6,513 bases of DNA. It comes from Gammaproteobacteria bacterium (GTDB lineage: Bacteria; Pseudomonadota; Gammaproteobacteria; GCF-002020875). The number at the start of each line of letters is the position of its first letter. The stretch's first letter is position 1. The stretch spans positions 1 to 6,513 of the forward strand of contig JABHIC010000247.1 of NCBI GenBank assembly GCA_018671205.1, in the 5' to 3' direction. The notes beneath the pieces were generated by a model. That model saw only the letters and a program-made list of their open reading frames with translations. It searched no databases and was not told the DNA's origin. Positions 1 to 6,438 of the stretch are shown in pieces. The position numbers and the translations under genes were made by a program.

Positions 1-80
1 ACTCCACTCTACCTAGCTCTACCTCCCTCTACTCTATACTCTATCGTACTATATCTCACGCTAGGCTACTCTATACTGCA
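1..80. repeat. CT-rich imperfect short repeats at the left edge
   Basis: Variants of CTCTAC and CTCTATA fill this segment. The 12-mer CTACTCTATACT is exact at 29-40 and 66-77. It looks like degenerate simple-sequence DNA. It may be host flank or the terminal repeat tract of the element. Confidence 0.55.
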
Positions 81-108
81 CTCAAGACATGGTGTACATG
101 TATTGCCT

Positions 109-127
109 GTACATACATTGTATGTAC
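109..127. repeat. Perfect 8-bp inverted repeat with 3-nt loop
   Basis: GTACATAC at 109-116 and its exact reverse complement GTATGTAC at 120-127 flank the loop ATT. A partial related copy (TGTACATG, 93-100) lies just upstream. No T run that would suggest a bacterial-type terminator role is expected in this eukaryotic context. The function is unknown. Confidence 0.6.
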
Positions 128-280
128 TTTTTATTATTATTTGAACTTCTTAGATTTGGTGCTGTAATTAATAAACTAAATTAATTAACATATAAATTAA
201 CTATAATATTAGTAGTATTATGTGCGCCTAAAACAATAATAGTAATCTCTGAAGTTGGAGAAGAAGTTTACTAATAATAA
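128..280. other. AT-rich non-coding stretch
   Basis: Strongly AT-rich sequence with TTAATTAA-type palindromic words and TTATTATTAT runs. No open frame, RNA gene or recognisable promoter is visible. Its composition contrasts sharply with the GC-richer coding part that starts at 538. Confidence 0.5.
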
Positions 281-372
281 GTGCTGCATGGCAGCATGTT
301 CTACTACATAGTGCTGCATGGCAGCATATTGTGGTATCGCATTGTGCTGCATGGCAGCATGTTTTACTACAT
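281..372. repeat. Three spaced copies of a 17-bp hairpin-forming repeat
   Basis: The 17-mer GTGCTGCATGGCAGCAT occurs exactly at 281-297, 311-327 and 344-360. In each copy TGCTGC and GCAGCA pair around an ATG loop, so each can fold into a 6-bp-stem hairpin, extended by a G-T pair. Copies 1 and 3 also share the next 12 bases (GTTYTACTACAT) with one mismatch. Periods are 30 and 33 bp. It lies in the non-coding DNA beyond the stop codon, either in the element's 3' region or in its flank. Confidence 0.85.
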
Positions 373-382
373 TTTTTTTATT
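372..382 (-). promoter_or_regulatory. Candidate poly(A) signal with A run
   Basis: Read on the element strand, AATAAA (382-377) runs straight into further A residues, to 372, about 160 bases after the stop codon. This could be the polyadenylation signal or the remnant of the A-rich 3' tail. AT-rich DNA yields such hexamers by chance, and another lies at 135-130. Confidence 0.3.
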
Positions 383-537
383 GGCAAATTAAGAGCCTTA
401 TCATAGATTAAGTAACGATTGTTGATCTATAACAACCTAACCTACGCCCTATTCCTTAAAACACCTTCCACCTGACGCTATCGTACTAGTGGAGCTGTAG
501 TTAATTTAAACAGGCTTGCATGGTTGTATATATATAC

Positions 538-3500
538 CTATCCTACTCCGGCCGGGGGCCGTCCTGCATAGTGCAATTCATCTGTGTGGTGAGCGGTATC
601 CGTGGGGTCTAGTCCGGGTCGCTTGTCGTTTCCTTCTTTTTCTTCTTCTCGCTTCCTCTTCTTCTTAGTCCCAACAGTAGCATCTTTCCTGGTGAGGCGG
701 TACATTGACTGCGGGGGTGCTTCTACATGCCTATCCTTGGCCTGGTCCATTTGTTCCGCCACTTGTGCTGTAGCCTGAACCAAGGGTTGGCGAGTGAGCT
801 CCGTCTTAAGTTCGCAGTGGTAGTACCTGTGTAGTGCTGCATTAGTTAACTCCGTTCCTATCAGGGTGGTGGTGGTTTGATTGTGCGGTAGCCATATTTC
901 TCCATTTGATGCTAGGTGCTCGTAGTAAGCCAGGCGTGGTATCGTCTCAGAGAATAGGCTCTGGGTCCATCTTGTCTCCGCCCATGCACTAGGAGCAAAG
1001 TAGTAGTCCAACATGATCCTCTGGAAGGGCAGATGTCCATCTTCCAGCTGACGAAGGGCGCCCTCACTCCGGCGAAAGTCTGTGAAACTGCCATGACAGT
1101 GTCTGCCTGGGACCACGTATGCACCATCACTAGCGTGCTTGTCGTCCATCGTGTACACTCGCCATGTTGGGTGTAGTTGTTCTAGCGCTTGGCATCGGAG
1201 ACCATCTCTGTATCTCTGTCCACCTAGGGTCGCCGGCACGTCTCGGCAGTATACCATCCCTAAGAGGAGTACTCGGACCTTGGCCTCGCCTACTGGCGCC
1301 TGGGGTCGAGCTGCTGCGGTGGTGCTGGATATACTGCGGGCTCTTGTGGGAGTCGGCGCTGTCTGCCAGAAGGCCGTGAGCTTCCCTCGGGAAGGGGCTA
1401 TTGAAGGAGCTGGGCCTATTGCTGGAGCTGGCTGGATGGCCTTGGTCGTGCGGGCGTGGGCTTGCTTTGGCTTCGGAGGGGTTTTTTCCGGCTTCCTCTT
1501 GGTTGCTGTTGTAGTCGCTCGTCGGGTTCGCTTCCCTAAGTTGTAGAATTGTCGTGCTTTTGCAGCTGTATTCGCAGGTAGTTTGTTCAGTCTAGCGCTG
1601 GTCCAGTAATCAGGGCCGTAGTTCAGGGTTAACTCTAGGGGCCCTCCTTGGAGTACTGGTTGTCGTAGTAGTACATCTACCTGTAGGGGTTGCTGACGGA
1701 TATCTAGGAAACAGTTGCCCAGCTCAAAGGGATCATTGATGTAGCCCGCTTTGCAGTCTTCTGCGGCTTGGATAGTCATTCCTGCCACCTCCAGTAAGTA
1801 GTCCTGCCTGGGTTGCTCCGCTAGTGCATGGTGTCGTAGTGTTGTGCCGTGGTACGTGCCCACTCGTGTTCCCGCTGGTATATCCTTTCCTGGAACGAGA
1901 AATAGTCCCAGCCCTCCCTCGTGCTGCAATGATCGGCCACACATGAGCTGATGTGGCCACGATATGTCTTGGTAGTGCGTTCCCAGTGGTTTGATGTCTG
2001 AAAGCGTGGTGGACGGTGTTCCCGATATCGGGTCCGAGAGGAGGTCGACCGCTAGAGTCCGCGTTCCCCTCTGGTGCTCATCTTTTCCACTGCGATGCCG
2101 TTTCTGTCTCCCTTGGGGTCCCGACGTGGGTTCCTCGGGTGGGGGTTTCCTCGTGAGTCGGAATGTCGTCGCTGGTCTGTGTGTTTTAAACCCTGCCCAG
2201 CCTTGGTGCTCTGCGGTCGGAATTGTTTCCGTGGATATCTCCAGCGGGTTGGTCGTGGCGTCCCGTTTGTCTAACTCATAGTGCTCTTCAATTTCCACTC
2301 GGTGGCTATTTATTGTCTTCTCGATGTGGGCAGTCGCCGGGAGCCATATGCTGCTGCCTATACCCAGAAAATTCCGTTGGGCCCAGCTCGGTATGGTCTC
2401 AGCAAAGAAGGTGGGTCCCCAGCCCTCGGTGGTCCATCCCGCTGGGTCGCTGAAGTAGTCCAGGCAGATCATTGTTATCGGGTCGGGGGAGGGTCCTCTG
2501 TTAAGCTGGTTCTCCAGTATCTCCGTACACAGTTTCCCTGAGTTAATGTCGCATCGGCTGTGTCTACCCGGGATCGTGGAGGTCGTGTCGCTGTCGCGAT
2601 CAACGGTGAAGACTCGGGCGCCGTGCGTGTCCTCGAATGCCAAGCAACGTAGAGTATCTCTCTTCGCTTGCTGTGATTGATCTCTCGTGGATTCCTTGTG
2701 GAAAGCCATGCCGATGAGGAGGCAATCCTTGGTGCTCGTCTGCCCGGGTGGCTCGCCTGGTGGGTCATCTAGTCGCTGTCTCTTTCTCTGCCTCGGCTCG
2801 GGGGTTTTCCTTTGGCTGGACCGTGGTCGTTTTCCTGGCGTCGGGGCTGGGGCGTTATTGTGGACCCTCCGTGTTCTATCCGCCTGTTGTGGTAGTACAA
2901 TGAAGCCCGAGCGCGCTAGCTGGTGCGTGTGGTTTCGCGCGGATTGCGTGATCCGAGTGTTTGCTAGGGCCCGGATGGCTGTCAGCGTTGGAGGGTTGTC
3001 TCGTAGCTCCTGGAGCAGTTGCTGAGATGCGGCAAGCAGTACTCGTCGAAGTCGCCATGCGGTGATGGCATAGGTCATGAAGGTTGTCCAGAGAAGTAGA
3101 AGCGAGCCCTGAAAAGATGCCGTTTCCGCATTGGTTAGATTTGTCTCGAGTGGTCCATCTTCTAGATCGGAGGCAAGAGGCATACCTAGCAAGAACCGTA
3201 GCCGGTGGTCCGGAGGGGCCCCAGTGCGAATGTTGTTGTCTTGGGCCCATGTGAGCTTGACCCGTAGAAAGCGCGCCACTCGGTCTTCGCTACCTGCCTT
3301 CACTACCTGGAGGAGATCGTTGAACAGTTCCGTCCGTAGGGTTGTCATTAGTGGGTGGTGGCACAGTAAGAGCGCGTGACTCTGATCGTCAACTCCTCGG
3401 TTGCACAGAATGCATTGGTACTCGGTGGCTTCCCCAAATTTGGCGCTATTCCTACTATGATGCAGCTTGTCCCATAGTTGGGCCATAATCTCTGTGAGCG

Positions 3501-6438
3501 AGGCGATCCCTTTCCAGTTCTTGGGGTTCTTCATGACCGTTTGTAGTAGACCGAGTTTGACATCGCTCCATGGGAATCTGCTCACTGAGCACGCTGTTCT
3601 GGCCTGGAGGTATTTAGTGCCAAAATCTTCGCTGCGGTCGAATATCTGTCCCACATGCGGGCACCCAGATTCTGTGTCCTCCCAGTAGTAGTCATCTGGC
3701 TGAAAGAGACCTCGTAGTACCGTTCTCGCTTCCACTTGGTAGACATTCTGTCGGTCCGGATTCATGGCTGGCCCTGACGCTCTGTATAGCGAGGTTGCTA
3801 TTTGTGTTATGGGCAGTATATCCGCGTAGCCATCAGCGATTACGTTGCGCACCTCTCCTCTGGACCAGTCTTTGCGGTTGGTCGTTCTGCGCTCCGCGTG
3901 TGCATATACATGTCGGAATCTCATGGTCGGGCATGCTTGTTGGGCTCTGTGAATGCCACGGTAGAGGGGAGCAAAGGGAGTCGAATTTAGGACCCTATCT
4001 CCCAGATGGGACTCCTCCGTCTTCAGTTTTTTAAGCGTGCTTAGACTGTCCGTCTCCAGCTTGGTGGTTGTTCGCAGTGCTGCTCCCATCGTGGCGCCTC
4101 CCGCGACTGTTAGTAGCTCCGCCTTGTTGCATGAATCCAGGTATCGTGGGATGTTTACAATCTGCATGACTGCTGCTGGCGGGTATAGAGAGTCCGCTTG
4201 CGCACTGCGCCAGTCGTCAAAGACTATGGCTCCTTGGGCTTGTTGGAGGCTGACCGCTCGGTCCCATTGCTCCGCACATGTAGCATTGCGCCGCTTGGAG
4301 CTGGCATCTGTGGCAATCACTGAAACAGGTGTTACAGCATCCCTGGGTACCTCCATCGCCGCTTGGCTCGCCCAGTGTGGTATAATGTACTTGTGGGCTG
4401 TGGGGCATGTTGGAATCTCCCATTGGACTCTACTCCTGTTTTCGCCGAGGATGCGCCAGTGACCCATCTTGTCCTCGGGGTTGTCACGCCCCAGAAGTAC
4501 ACCGAAGGCAATGCCCACGCAGTGGTGGTGTAAGTCGTAGACGGTGCAGTGGCCTTGTCGGACACATCCCGCATACTCTGTAGAATTCTCCGTGGTCGGG
4601 GCCAGCTTAAATCCAAGGAAGCCTGGGGGTTGTAGTGTTGCTCTCTGAAAGCTTGCTCCGGCAATCCTCTGGCTTGATCCATTTCGGTCCTGGATCAACC
4701 CATCCACTAGAAGATAGGTTTCAGTTTTGAAGTCTCCTCCGTGTAGGATGAGGATGTGGCCCTCGCTCAGCATCCGTGTTTCCGGGGGGGGGTTCCGTCT
4801 GATCAGCTCAACTAGCTCCTCACGACCTTGCCTCTTTAGGGATTGGCCATGTATCCACTCAAGAGGCCGGCTATCTTCGTCTGCCAAGTCGCTCAAAAAT
4901 TGCACATTAAGGAATTGTAATAGGTCACGGACGGGCTGGGTCGTGGCCACCAAGATGTCCCCCATGCGAGTTCTTGCCTGGGGATTTGTACGACGTCGGA
5001 GGGTGAGTCTGCCTTGGGAGCCTTGTATGAGCGCTCCTATAAAAAACTTCCTCAGTTTACGGTGGTCGGGGAGCGCTGCTGGATCCGTGCCGGGGGTAGC
5101 CTGCTCGTCTCTCTCGCAGGAAAAACTACGCTCGATCAACCCTCGGGCTGCCGCACAGGCTGGCCAGTCCCCATAGATACATCGCTCCAAGATCCTCCAC
5201 CGAAGACCCAAGACTCTATCCAGAAAATATGGAAGACCGCGGCCACCCTCCTTACTGTACAGTAGCCAATAGGGGTAATTACTGGGGAGGTGAAAAATAG
5301 TGAGAAGTACTCGAGAGATAGCCTGCTGGATACTCTGGAGGGAAGCCATTGGCCATGCCGATAGGCTTGCCTTATAATCCAAGCCCGCCATGACTGAGGT
5401 GATCAGGACCTTGGCTTTGGTCCTGGGGCTGGCTCTGGACTTCATTAGGATGCGCCCAATGCCACTCAGATCCGAGATCGCTTCTTGGACAAACCTGGTG
5501 AACTTGTAGTCCAGCGACAGGTTGATGCCCAGTACCTTCGCCGACTTGGTCTCGTCCATGAGCTGGATCTCCGTGGGCTCCCACTTCCAGTCATACACTT
5601 GTATCGGTGTGGGGTCATCAGTCCGGGTGGAAAGCGCTCTGAATTTCTTCTTGGCAAATTTCATGCCTACCACAGCATTGAAGGCCGACACCAGGTCCGC
5701 CAATCGCTGGGTGTGGTGACGCGACGCTGTGAAGGACGTCAGGTCGTCTAAGAAGACCGTGGGAAGCTGGGTAAACACATGGATCCCTGCCATCGGTGCC
5801 TTGGGGTATTCTTTTGGTGTGCATTGGTTGAGGGCTGTTATCAGGATATCGAAGGTGAGGATCCAGCCTAGTGGAGACTTGACATCCCCTTGGGTGAGCC
5901 CCCGCTGGTGGGCACACCCCAGTTGGTAGAGGAGGTCGTGGTGGGCTGTCGGGTTGTTCATATCCATCGTCACCTTCGAGAGTTTTCCGCCTGCATATGG
6001 TGATAGCGGGATGAAGCGGCCGCCTAGGTCGAGTCGGATAAGCCACATCGCCACGTCCCTGGGGACCCCCTTCCGTCGCCAAGCGATATACTGAATGTGG
6101 TTCCCAACCGAATCAAATGCTTTGGCCGTGTCCCATGAAAGAAAGTCAAGATGCTGCTCACGGTCCTCGTCATGATTCCGACTGCATTGATCCCAGTCCT
6201 CCTGCATCGCTTCGATCATGTTGAGCGTCTGCAGTAGCGCGGAGTCCGTTCCCCTATTGCGCAGCCCGCCACAGTGCTGCTTCTGGATGGCATGATGCCG
6301 CTCTAGTACTGTTTTAATTCGGGCCAGGACCATCCTTGTCCAGAGTTTCCGGGTCACCTCGATCAGCCCGATTCCTCTCATATCGCCAACCGGTTTCCCT
6401 GCCATCATGGATATGATAAACACATGGATCCCTGCCAT
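538..6438 (-). CDS. LINE-type retrotransposon polyprotein: RT, RNase H, zinc finger, SET domain between two Rossmann-like modules (5' incomplete)
   Basis: This long frame encodes a non-LTR retrotransposon polyprotein. It would copy element RNA into DNA at a chromosomal target in the nucleus. Approximate residue order, counted from the ATG at 6438: RT 16-310, thumb/connection 311-702, RNase H 703-880, CX2CX8HX4C finger 1009-1026, basic linker 1203-1222, Rossmann-like module A 1238-1431, SET domain 1491-1612, PIP-like motif 1684-1691, Rossmann-like module B 1720-1918, lysine/arginine-rich tail 1925-1940. The stop is TAG at 540-538. The ATG is probably not the true start: the frame stays open to the window edge at 6513, and that upstream part is an exact repeat of an internal RT segment. 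No endonuclease domain or ORF1 is present, so the protein is truncated at its N-terminus. No frameshift or stop interrupts it and no intron is evident. The C-terminal half, from about residue 1238, is unlike ordinary LINE proteins and is the novel part. Confidence 0.93.
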   Translation of the reverse strand: MAGIHVFIISMMAGKPVGDMRGIGLIEVTRKLWTRMVLARIKTVLERHHAIQKQHCGGLRNRGTDSALLQTLNMIEAMQEDWDQCSRNHDEDREQHLDFLSWDTAKAFDSVGNHIQYIAWRRKGVPRDVAMWLIRLDLGGRFIPLSPYAGGKLSKVTMDMNNPTAHHDLLYQLGCAHQRGLTQGDVKSPLGWILTFDILITALNQCTPKEYPKAPMAGIHVFTQLPTVFLDDLTSFTASRHHTQRLADLVSAFNAVVGMKFAKKKFRALSTRTDDPTPIQVYDWKWEPTEIQLMDETKSAKVLGINLSLDYKFTRFVQEAISDLSGIGRILMKSRASPRTKAKVLITSVMAGLDYKASLSAWPMASLQSIQQAISRVLLTIFHLPSNYPYWLLYSKEGGRGLPYFLDRVLGLRWRILERCIYGDWPACAAARGLIERSFSCERDEQATPGTDPAALPDHRKLRKFFIGALIQGSQGRLTLRRRTNPQARTRMGDILVATTQPVRDLLQFLNVQFLSDLADEDSRPLEWIHGQSLKRQGREELVELIRRNPPPETRMLSEGHILILHGGDFKTETYLLVDGLIQDRNGSSQRIAGASFQRATLQPPGFLGFKLAPTTENSTEYAGCVRQGHCTVYDLHHHCVGIAFGVLLGRDNPEDKMGHWRILGENRSRVQWEIPTCPTAHKYIIPHWASQAAMEVPRDAVTPVSVIATDASSKRRNATCAEQWDRAVSLQQAQGAIVFDDWRSAQADSLYPPAAVMQIVNIPRYLDSCNKAELLTVAGGATMGAALRTTTKLETDSLSTLKKLKTEESHLGDRVLNSTPFAPLYRGIHRAQQACPTMRFRHVYAHAERRTTNRKDWSRGEVRNVIADGYADILPITQIATSLYRASGPAMNPDRQNVYQVEARTVLRGLFQPDDYYWEDTESGCPHVGQIFDRSEDFGTKYLQARTACSVSRFPWSDVKLGLLQTVMKNPKNWKGIASLTEIMAQLWDKLHHSRNSAKFGEATEYQCILCNRGVDDQSHALLLCHHPLMTTLRTELFNDLLQVVKAGSEDRVARFLRVKLTWAQDNNIRTGAPPDHRLRFLLGMPLASDLEDGPLETNLTNAETASFQGSLLLLWTTFMTYAITAWRLRRVLLAASQQLLQELRDNPPTLTAIRALANTRITQSARNHTHQLARSGFIVLPQQADRTRRVHNNAPAPTPGKRPRSSQRKTPEPRQRKRQRLDDPPGEPPGQTSTKDCLLIGMAFHKESTRDQSQQAKRDTLRCLAFEDTHGARVFTVDRDSDTTSTIPGRHSRCDINSGKLCTEILENQLNRGPSPDPITMICLDYFSDPAGWTTEGWGPTFFAETIPSWAQRNFLGIGSSIWLPATAHIEKTINSHRVEIEEHYELDKRDATTNPLEISTETIPTAEHQGWAGFKTHRPATTFRLTRKPPPEEPTSGPQGRQKRHRSGKDEHQRGTRTLAVDLLSDPISGTPSTTLSDIKPLGTHYQDISWPHQLMCGRSLQHEGGLGLFLVPGKDIPAGTRVGTYHGTTLRHHALAEQPRQDYLLEVAGMTIQAAEDCKAGYINDPFELGNCFLDIRQQPLQVDVLLRQPVLQGGPLELTLNYGPDYWTSARLNKLPANTAAKARQFYNLGKRTRRATTTATKRKPEKTPPKPKQAHARTTKAIQPAPAIGPAPSIAPSRGKLTAFWQTAPTPTRARSISSTTAAARPQAPVGEAKVRVLLLGMVYCRDVPATLGGQRYRDGLRCQALEQLHPTWRVYTMDDKHASDGAYVVPGRHCHGSFTDFRRSEGALRQLEDGHLPFQRIMLDYYFAPSAWAETRWTQSLFSETIPRLAYYEHLASNGEIWLPHNQTTTTLIGTELTNAALHRYYHCELKTELTRQPLVQATAQVAEQMDQAKDRHVEAPPQSMYRLTRKDATVGTKKKRKREEEKEGNDKRPGLDPTDTAHHTDELHYAGRPPAGVG
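616..666 (-). other. Lysine/arginine-rich C-terminal tail
   Basis: Residues 1925-1941 contain KKKRKR followed by a glutamate/lysine run and another KR. The first cluster fits a monopartite nuclear localisation signal. The tail ends about 25 residues later at the TAG stop. Confidence 0.45.
685..1281 (-). other. Rossmann-like module, copy B (duplicate of copy A)
   Basis: Residues about 1720-1918. It repeats copy A's landmarks in the same order: LLLGM (1724-1728), LRCQALE (1747-1753), RVYTMD (1760-1765), PGRH (1777-1780), IMLDYY (1808-1813), ETIP (1831-1834), IWLP (1848-1851) and YRLTRK (1913-1918). Spacing from LLxGM to LDY (86), ETIP (107) and IWLP (124) is identical in the two copies, although the sequences between are well diverged. 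This shows an old duplication with structural constraint. Function is not known; a methyltransferase-like or nucleotide-binding fold is the best guess. Confidence 0.6.
1366..1389 (-). other. PCNA-interacting (PIP-box-like) motif
   Basis: Residues 1684-1691 read RGKLTAFW in an alanine/proline-rich linker between the SET domain and module B. This matches the core of a PIP box (Q-x-x-hydrophobic-x-x-aromatic-aromatic) except that arginine replaces glutamine at position 1. Sliding-clamp binding is known for LINE-1 ORF2p through a PIP motif. Here it is a motif-level inference only. Confidence 0.35.
1603..1968 (-). other. SET domain (protein lysine methyltransferase-like)
   Basis: Residues about 1491-1612 read as a compact SET domain. 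The N-terminal SET motif is GGLGLFLVPGKDIPAGT (1508-1524), matching the usual GxG-F-x-x-x-x-I-x-x-G pattern. A middle segment, GYINDPFELGNC (1565-1576), corresponds to the R-F-I-N-H-x-x-x-x-N-C block, with ND replacing NH. The C-terminal motif, LELTLNYGPDYW (1601-1612), corresponds to E-L-T-x-D-Y-G, with Y1607 as the expected catalytic tyrosine. No cysteine-rich pre-SET or post-SET segment is visible. SET enzymes transfer methyl groups from SAM to lysine. The substrate here is unknown; histone or a self or host protein are possibilities. The retained core residues suggest it may be active. Confidence 0.82.
2149..2727 (-). other. Rossmann-like module, copy A (possible SAM-methyltransferase fold)
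   Basis: Residues about 1238-1431. Landmarks are LLIGM (1240-1244), LRCLAFE (1263-1269), RVFTVD (1275-1280), PGRH (1290-1293), ICLDYF (1324-1329), ETIP (1347-1350), IWLP (1364-1367) and FRLTRK (1426-1431). Short hydrophobic strands, two ending in an acidic residue (VFTVD, ICLD), suggest an alternating beta/alpha fold like class I methyltransferases. There is no classic GxGxG, so the assignment is tentative. The same landmarks recur at residues 1720-1918, so this is one half of an internal duplication. I cannot name a family with certainty. Confidence 0.6.
2773..2832 (-). other. Basic linker, probable nuclear localisation signal
   Basis: Residues 1203-1222 are rich in lysine and arginine, with clusters KRPR and RQRKRQR separated by about ten residues, in a proline-rich, low-complexity linker between the zinc-finger region and the first Rossmann-like module. 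The spacing suits a bipartite nuclear localisation signal. Similar basic stretches recur at 1444-1460 and 1637-1658, so general nucleic-acid binding is an alternative role. Confidence 0.5.
3361..3414 (-). other. CX2CX8HX4C zinc finger (zf-RVT-like)
   Basis: C1009, C1012, H1021 and C1026 form a CX2CX8HX4C pattern after RNase H. This is the usual position of the nucleic-acid-binding knuckle at the C-terminal side of LINE polyproteins. It probably contacts the element RNA or target DNA. A leucine-rich segment (about 1112-1135) follows. I read that segment as buried or amphipathic helix rather than a membrane span. Confidence 0.85.
3799..4332 (-). other. RNase H domain
   Basis: This is a ribonuclease H fold domain, residues about 703-880, that would degrade the RNA strand of the RNA:DNA hybrid. 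The full catalytic set can be read: D711 in ATDASS, E774 in NKAELLTVAGG, D797 in LETDSLS, H847 in VYAHAE and D869 in NVIADGYAD. Spacing and order match cellular and LINE-encoded RNase H1-like domains. No key residue is missing, so it is probably active. It lies C-terminal to the RT, as in I-like and related LINE clades. Confidence 0.9.
4333..5508 (-). other. RT thumb and connection region
   Basis: Residues about 311-702 join the RT to RNase H. The stretch at 365-415, with LP..YP (384-389) and GGRGLPYFLDRVLGLRW (398-414), resembles the conserved thumb-side segment found after the LINE RT core. The remainder (about 460-702) has no motif I recognise. A run of nine G on the plus strand at 4784-4792 encodes a proline triplet (NPPPE) and keeps the frame intact. 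Confidence 0.6.
5509..6393 (-). other. Reverse transcriptase domain (LINE type)
   Basis: This is an RNA-dependent DNA polymerase domain, residues about 16-310. Visible blocks in order: the RGIGLIEVTRKLW block (21-33), with GLRNRGTDSALLQ (58-70) after it; motif A, SWDTAKAFDSV (101-111), with D103 as the first catalytic aspartate; motif B, GLTQGDVKSPLGW (180-192); motif C, FLDD (229-232), with the D231/D232 pair; then a lysine-containing segment (about 244-268) and KVLGINLSL (301-309), matching the late LINE RT blocks. All three catalytic aspartates are present. Motif C is FLDD rather than the common YADD or FADD. The RT's most N-terminal portion is cut off at the repeat junction near 6417. Confidence 0.95.
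5772..5868. repeat. Internal copy of the 97-bp direct repeat (RT motif B-C segment)
   Basis: This is the native copy. It encodes the RT stretch from GWILTFDIL to MAGIHVF (residues 191-222), continuing directly into the FLDD motif, so its position is the expected one for an RT. The edge copy at 6417-6513 is the misplaced one. Confidence 0.95.

Noticed and set aside
421..445. AACCTAACCTA as telomere-like repeat
   Set aside because: There are fewer than two full units in the middle of unrelated AT-rich sequence, so it is not a telomeric tract.
1139..1546. Plus-strand open frame of 135 codons (and similar plus-strand frames at 1991-2281, 2687-3025, 4037-4462 and 4727-5176)
   Set aside because: These lie antisense to the polyprotein, show no recognisable motif, and have the composition expected of a shadow of a long GC-rich gene.
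3034..3105. Leucine-rich stretch (about residues 1112-1135) as a transmembrane helix
   Set aside because: It contains polar and basic residues, sits inside a nuclear retrotransposition protein and has no signal peptide. A buried or amphipathic helix is more plausible.
3166..3213. PD-X13-D spacing (P1076, D1077, D1091) downstream of the CCHC finger, resembling the restriction-like endonuclease of R2-type LINEs
   Set aside because: The residues between are not the beta-strand pattern of that nuclease and no other motif of the domain is visible. Elements with RNase H usually carry an upstream APE nuclease instead, so a chance spacing is more likely.
5618..6082. Minus-strand frame of 154 codons overlapping the RT
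   Set aside because: It is in an alternative frame within the RT coding region. The main frame there has clear RT motifs, so this one is a shadow.
6436..6438. ATG as the true translation start of the polyprotein
   Set aside because: It lies inside the duplicated 97-bp segment, corresponds to an internal RT methionine (residue 216), and the frame is open upstream to the window edge.
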